Below, piece after piece: positions 15,606 through 17,440 of a stretch of DNA of 17,440 nucleotides. Under the pieces are notes generated by a model. The model had not been told where the DNA came from and ran no database searches. It saw nothing but the letters and a program-made list of their open reading frames with translations. Position 1 is the stretch's first letter. Each line of letters opens with the position of its first letter. Both the position numbers and the translations under genes were made by a program. Where the stretch lies: contig CAMMNR010000020.1 in NCBI GenBank assembly GCA_946498265.1, positions 1 to 17,440 of the forward strand, read 5' to 3'. Source of the stretch: an uncultured Clostridium sp. (GTDB lineage: Bacteria > Bacillota > Clostridia > TANB77 > CAG-508).

Positions 15606-15663
15606 GTTTCATGTTACAATTCAAAGTTTCATAAATTAAATTTAACTTTTTAGCTTGGAAGTA

Positions 15664-15692
15664 TTGACAAATACAACATTTTGTAATAAAAT
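15664..15692 (+). promoter_or_regulatory. SigA-type promoter of rplM-rpsI
   Basis: TTGACA (15664-15669) and TAAAAT (15687-15692) are separated by 17 bp. The expected start near 15699 leaves a leader of about 109 bases before rplM. Confidence 0.85.
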
Positions 15693-15711
15693 TATTTAGC
15701 AATTATGATAT

Positions 15712-15807
15712 GGAGTATGAATTAAATATTAAACTTCTCCCCGGTGGTTTATATATTTAATTACATATAACAAAATTTAGAAAAGAAATAGGAGGGTAAT
15801 TTTTACC
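15712..15807 (+). promoter_or_regulatory. Structured rplM leader, candidate ribosomal-protein autoregulatory element
   Basis: A 15-bp stem with one bulged U (15720-15734 with 15747-15762) presents a 12-base loop (15735-15746) containing CUCCCCGG. CUCC in that loop (15737-15740) can pair either with GGAG just upstream (15712-15715, making a pseudoknot) or with GGAG of the rplM ribosome binding site AGGAGGG (15790-15796). A second small stem, GGTAA/TTACC (15795-15807), spans the gap between the binding site and the ATG. L13 leader RNAs are known in Bacillota; whether this is that family needs a covariance-model search. Confidence 0.55.
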
Positions 15808-16245
15808 ATGAATAATATAACATATAGTGCAAAAAAAGGCGAAGTAGAAAGCAAATGGTATATAATTGATGCAGCTAATAAACCACTTGGTAGAGTTGCT
15901 ACTGAAGCTGCTAAATTACTAAGAGGAAAACACAAACCAACTTATACACCTAATATTGATACAGGTGATCATGTTATTATTTTAAATTGTAAAGATGTAA
16001 TTTTAACAGGAAACAAATTAAATCAAAAAATTTATAGACATCATTCAGGTTATATTGGAGGAATGAAAGAAGTTCCTGCAAAAGTAATGCTTGAAAAAAA
16101 TCCTGAAAAAGCAATGACTTTAGCTATAAAAGGAATGTTACCTCATAATTCTTTAGGTAGACAAATGGCTAAAAAATTAAGAGTTTACGCAGGAAGCGAA
16201 CATGAAAATCAAGCACAAAAACCAGAAGTATGGGAGGTAAAATAA
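15808..16245 (+). CDS. rplM: 50S ribosomal protein L13
   Basis: L13 is an early-assembling protein of the large ribosomal subunit that binds 23S rRNA. The 145-residue length is normal. Diagnostic motifs are WYIIDAANKPLGRVATEAAKLLRGKHKPTY near the N-terminus, DTGDHVIILNCKDVILTGNK, YRHHSGYIGG and KGMLPHNSLGR. AGGAGGG lies 11 bases before the ATG. It is first in the two-gene rplM-rpsI operon, with a 1-base gap before the rpsI ATG. Confidence 0.98.
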   Translation: MNNITYSAKKGEVESKWYIIDAANKPLGRVATEAAKLLRGKHKPTYTPNIDTGDHVIILNCKDVILTGNKLNQKIYRHHSGYIGGMKEVPAKVMLEKNPEKAMTLAIKGMLPHNSLGRQMAKKLRVYAGSEHENQAQKPEVWEVK

Positions 16246-16246
16246 T

Positions 16247-16648
16247 ATGGCTAAAAGTGAAAAAATAGTTTATTATGGTACAGGTAGAAGAAAAAGTTCA
16301 GTAGCTAGAGTAAGATTACTTGAAGGTACTGGAAATATAACTATAAATGGAAAAGATATAAATGAATTCTTTGGTCCAGAAACTTTAAAAGTTATCGTAA
16401 GACAACCTCTTACAGTTACTAATACAACATCTAAATATGATGTTATTTGTACTGTTAAAGGTGGAGGATTTACAGGTCAAGCTGGAGCTATTAGACATGG
16501 TATTGCTAGAGCTTTAAATGAAGCAAATAGTGAATACAGACCAGCTTTAAAATCAAATGGCTTCTTAACTAGAGACCCTAGAATGAAAGAGAGAAAGAAA
16601 TACGGTCTTAAGAAGGCACGTAAAGCTCCTCAATTTTCAAAAAGATAA
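16247..16648 (+). CDS. rpsI: 30S ribosomal protein S9
   Basis: S9 is a small-subunit protein whose C-terminal tail reaches the P-site tRNA. The 133-residue protein has YYGTGRRKSSVARVRL near the N-terminus, GGGFTGQAGAIRHGIARAL in the middle, and the conserved basic tail RDPRMKERKKYGLKKARKA ending FSKR. The ribosome binding site GGGAGG is inside the end of rplM, so translation of the two is likely coupled. A strong terminator follows 24 bp after the stop. Confidence 0.98.
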   Translation: MAKSEKIVYYGTGRRKSSVARVRLLEGTGNITINGKDINEFFGPETLKVIVRQPLTVTNTTSKYDVICTVKGGGFTGQAGAIRHGIARALNEANSEYRPALKSNGFLTRDPRMKERKKYGLKKARKAPQFSKR

Positions 16649-16672
16649 AAAGAGCTTTTTACAAATCATATC

Positions 16673-16708
16673 AAACCTCAGAAGTTTCAAAACTTCCGAG
16701 GTTTTTTA
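16673..16708 (+). terminator. Intrinsic terminator of rplM-rpsI
   Basis: AAACCTC-A-GAAGTT pairs with AACTTC-C-GAGGTTT (one A-C mismatch) around a 4-base loop and is followed by a T-run. This is the strongest terminator in the window. Confidence 0.93.
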
Positions 16709-16798
16709 TTGTTGTTCGCTCCTTTTATTTCAAAAATATATGTAAGTATTGAAATTAATATATTTTTAATTTTAATTTTGTTCGCCTTTTCAAATTAT

Positions 16799-16829
16799 AA
16801 TATACACACAATATACACACAATATACAA
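16799..16829 (+). repeat. Short 11-bp tandem repeat
   Basis: AATATACACAC occurs twice exactly (16799-16809, 16810-16820), followed by a partial copy AATATACA (16821-16828). It lies in the AT-rich gap between the rpsI terminator and the 3' end of the ORF6N-like gene. Nothing else is recognisable in 16709-16845. Confidence 0.8.
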
Positions 16830-16845
16830 ATTTTTATTTTGCTAT

Positions 16846-17440
16846 TTAAAAGGTTACAAATTTATTTACTATTTCTACATCATCTATTTTATTAATTCCA
16901 AAACATTTTTTCCCTAAATCTTTTATCGAAGCACCACAATGATATAATTCCTTATTATCTATAACAATAAATCTATCATGAAATTTATCTGTTTTTCCTA
17001 TTTTTAAAATTGGATATTCTTTATTAAATTTTTGTATATCTAAATTTGAAATATTAATTTTTTTTGAAGTTAGTATTACTACTTCTACATTTTTATTTTT
17101 CTTTACTAATATCTTTAAAATGCTATCATCTATGTAATTATCGATTATTGTAATTTTATTTTTAGCTCTTTTTATAATATCTACTACTAAACTATATGCA
17201 TCATATATTTGCCCTTGGAAGAAAACTTTTTGTTTAAAATTTTCATCTTTTTGTAATTCATTAAATACCTTATCAAATTTTTTATCATGTTCTAATAACT
17301 TATATTCTACACTTGTTAATCTTTCAAATATTTGTGCATTTGAAGATATAAATTTTCGCATTTCAATAAACGCTCTTATTATGCTAATTGCACTAAATGC
17401 TTTCGCATGGTCATAATGAAAAATTGCTAGCATCCAAAAT
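16846..17440 (-). CDS. ORF6N-type phage-related protein, C-terminal part (5' end outside the window)
   Basis: The frame is open to the window edge, so the Met at 17433 is internal and the N-terminus is missing. What remains begins with the tail of the ORF6N/Bro-like DNA-binding region (SIIRAFIEMRKFISSN). A helical segment (ERLTSVEYKLLEHDKKFDKVFNEL) follows, then a C-terminal domain with IIDNYIDDSILKIL, FHDRFIVIDNKELYHCGASIKDLG. The HDR-x-IxD pattern with a following Gly/Ser-rich turn resembles a phospholipase D-like fold with a variant HKD motif. From family knowledge, such ORF6N plus PLD-like proteins are common in phages and mobile regions of gut Bacillota and Bacteroidota; their role is not established. 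The AT-rich surroundings and the tandem repeat fit a recently acquired segment. Confidence 0.8.
   Translation of the reverse strand, partial: FWMLAIFHYDHAKAFSAISIIRAFIEMRKFISSNAQIFERLTSVEYKLLEHDKKFDKVFNELQKDENFKQKVFFQGQIYDAYSLVVDIIKRAKNKITIIDNYIDDSILKILVKKNKNVEVVILTSKKINISNLDIQKFNKEYPILKIGKTDKFHDRFIVIDNKELYHCGASIKDLGKKCFGINKIDDVEIVNKFVTF

Overview
The window is a very AT-rich stretch of bacterial chromosome. Gene content and style point to a low-GC Bacillota of the Clostridia type: strong AGGAGG-like ribosome binding sites, near-consensus SigA-type promoters, a ClpE-type unfoldase, a CdaA diadenylate cyclase, a BofC-C-like protein, and a pilin-like N-terminus ending in VTLVALVIT. Species cannot be named from this sequence. 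Most genes are housekeeping genes, and the unusual material lies between them.

Layout. Positions 1-4872 hold a minus-strand block, read from right to left: a type IV pilin-like protein, rnhB (RNase HII), pdp (pyrimidine-nucleoside phosphorylase), a 46-residue membrane peptide too short for most gene callers, cdaA (c-di-AMP synthase) and truA (tRNA pseudouridine synthase). Positions 5085-6347 hold a plus-strand membrane-anchored HtrA protease. A DUF3298/RsiV-like membrane protein (6563-7423, minus) and a zinc-finger ClpE-type ATPase (7673, plus) diverge from a shared promoter region. clpE is closely followed by pgsA. Positions 10892-15524 hold a minus-strand run: an NlpC/P60 hydrolase with three SH3-like repeats, comEC and a BofC-C-like protein. 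Positions 15808-16648 carry rplM-rpsI behind a strong promoter and a structured leader, closed by a textbook terminator. The right edge holds the 3' part of an ORF6N-type protein with a PLD-like C-terminal domain.

Non-coding content. GGGGACG-type palindromic repeats occur at three places, always at gene 3' ends. One is a solo arm at the end of truA. One is a 261-bp near-perfect palindrome between the convergent pgsA and bofC-like genes. One is a pair of REP-like hairpins at the end of comEC. In truA, pgsA and comEC the reading frame runs into the repeat, which supplies the last residues and the stop codon. The htrA 3' intergenic region looks like a small RNA gene: a -10 element, a 5' hairpin, a single-stranded UCCCCUUUU stretch and an intrinsic terminator. 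Similar TTTTCACA-like boxes with 11-bp spacing lie upstream of htrA, upstream of this candidate RNA and, more weakly, upstream of clpE. They sit at distances from the -10 that differ by whole 11-bp steps, suggesting a shared envelope/protein-quality regulator.

Functionally, htrA, clpE and the DUF3298 protein form a stress and protein-quality group. truA, rnhB, rplM and rpsI are information-processing genes. cdaA, pgsA, NlpC/P60 and ComEC relate to the cell envelope, signalling and DNA uptake.
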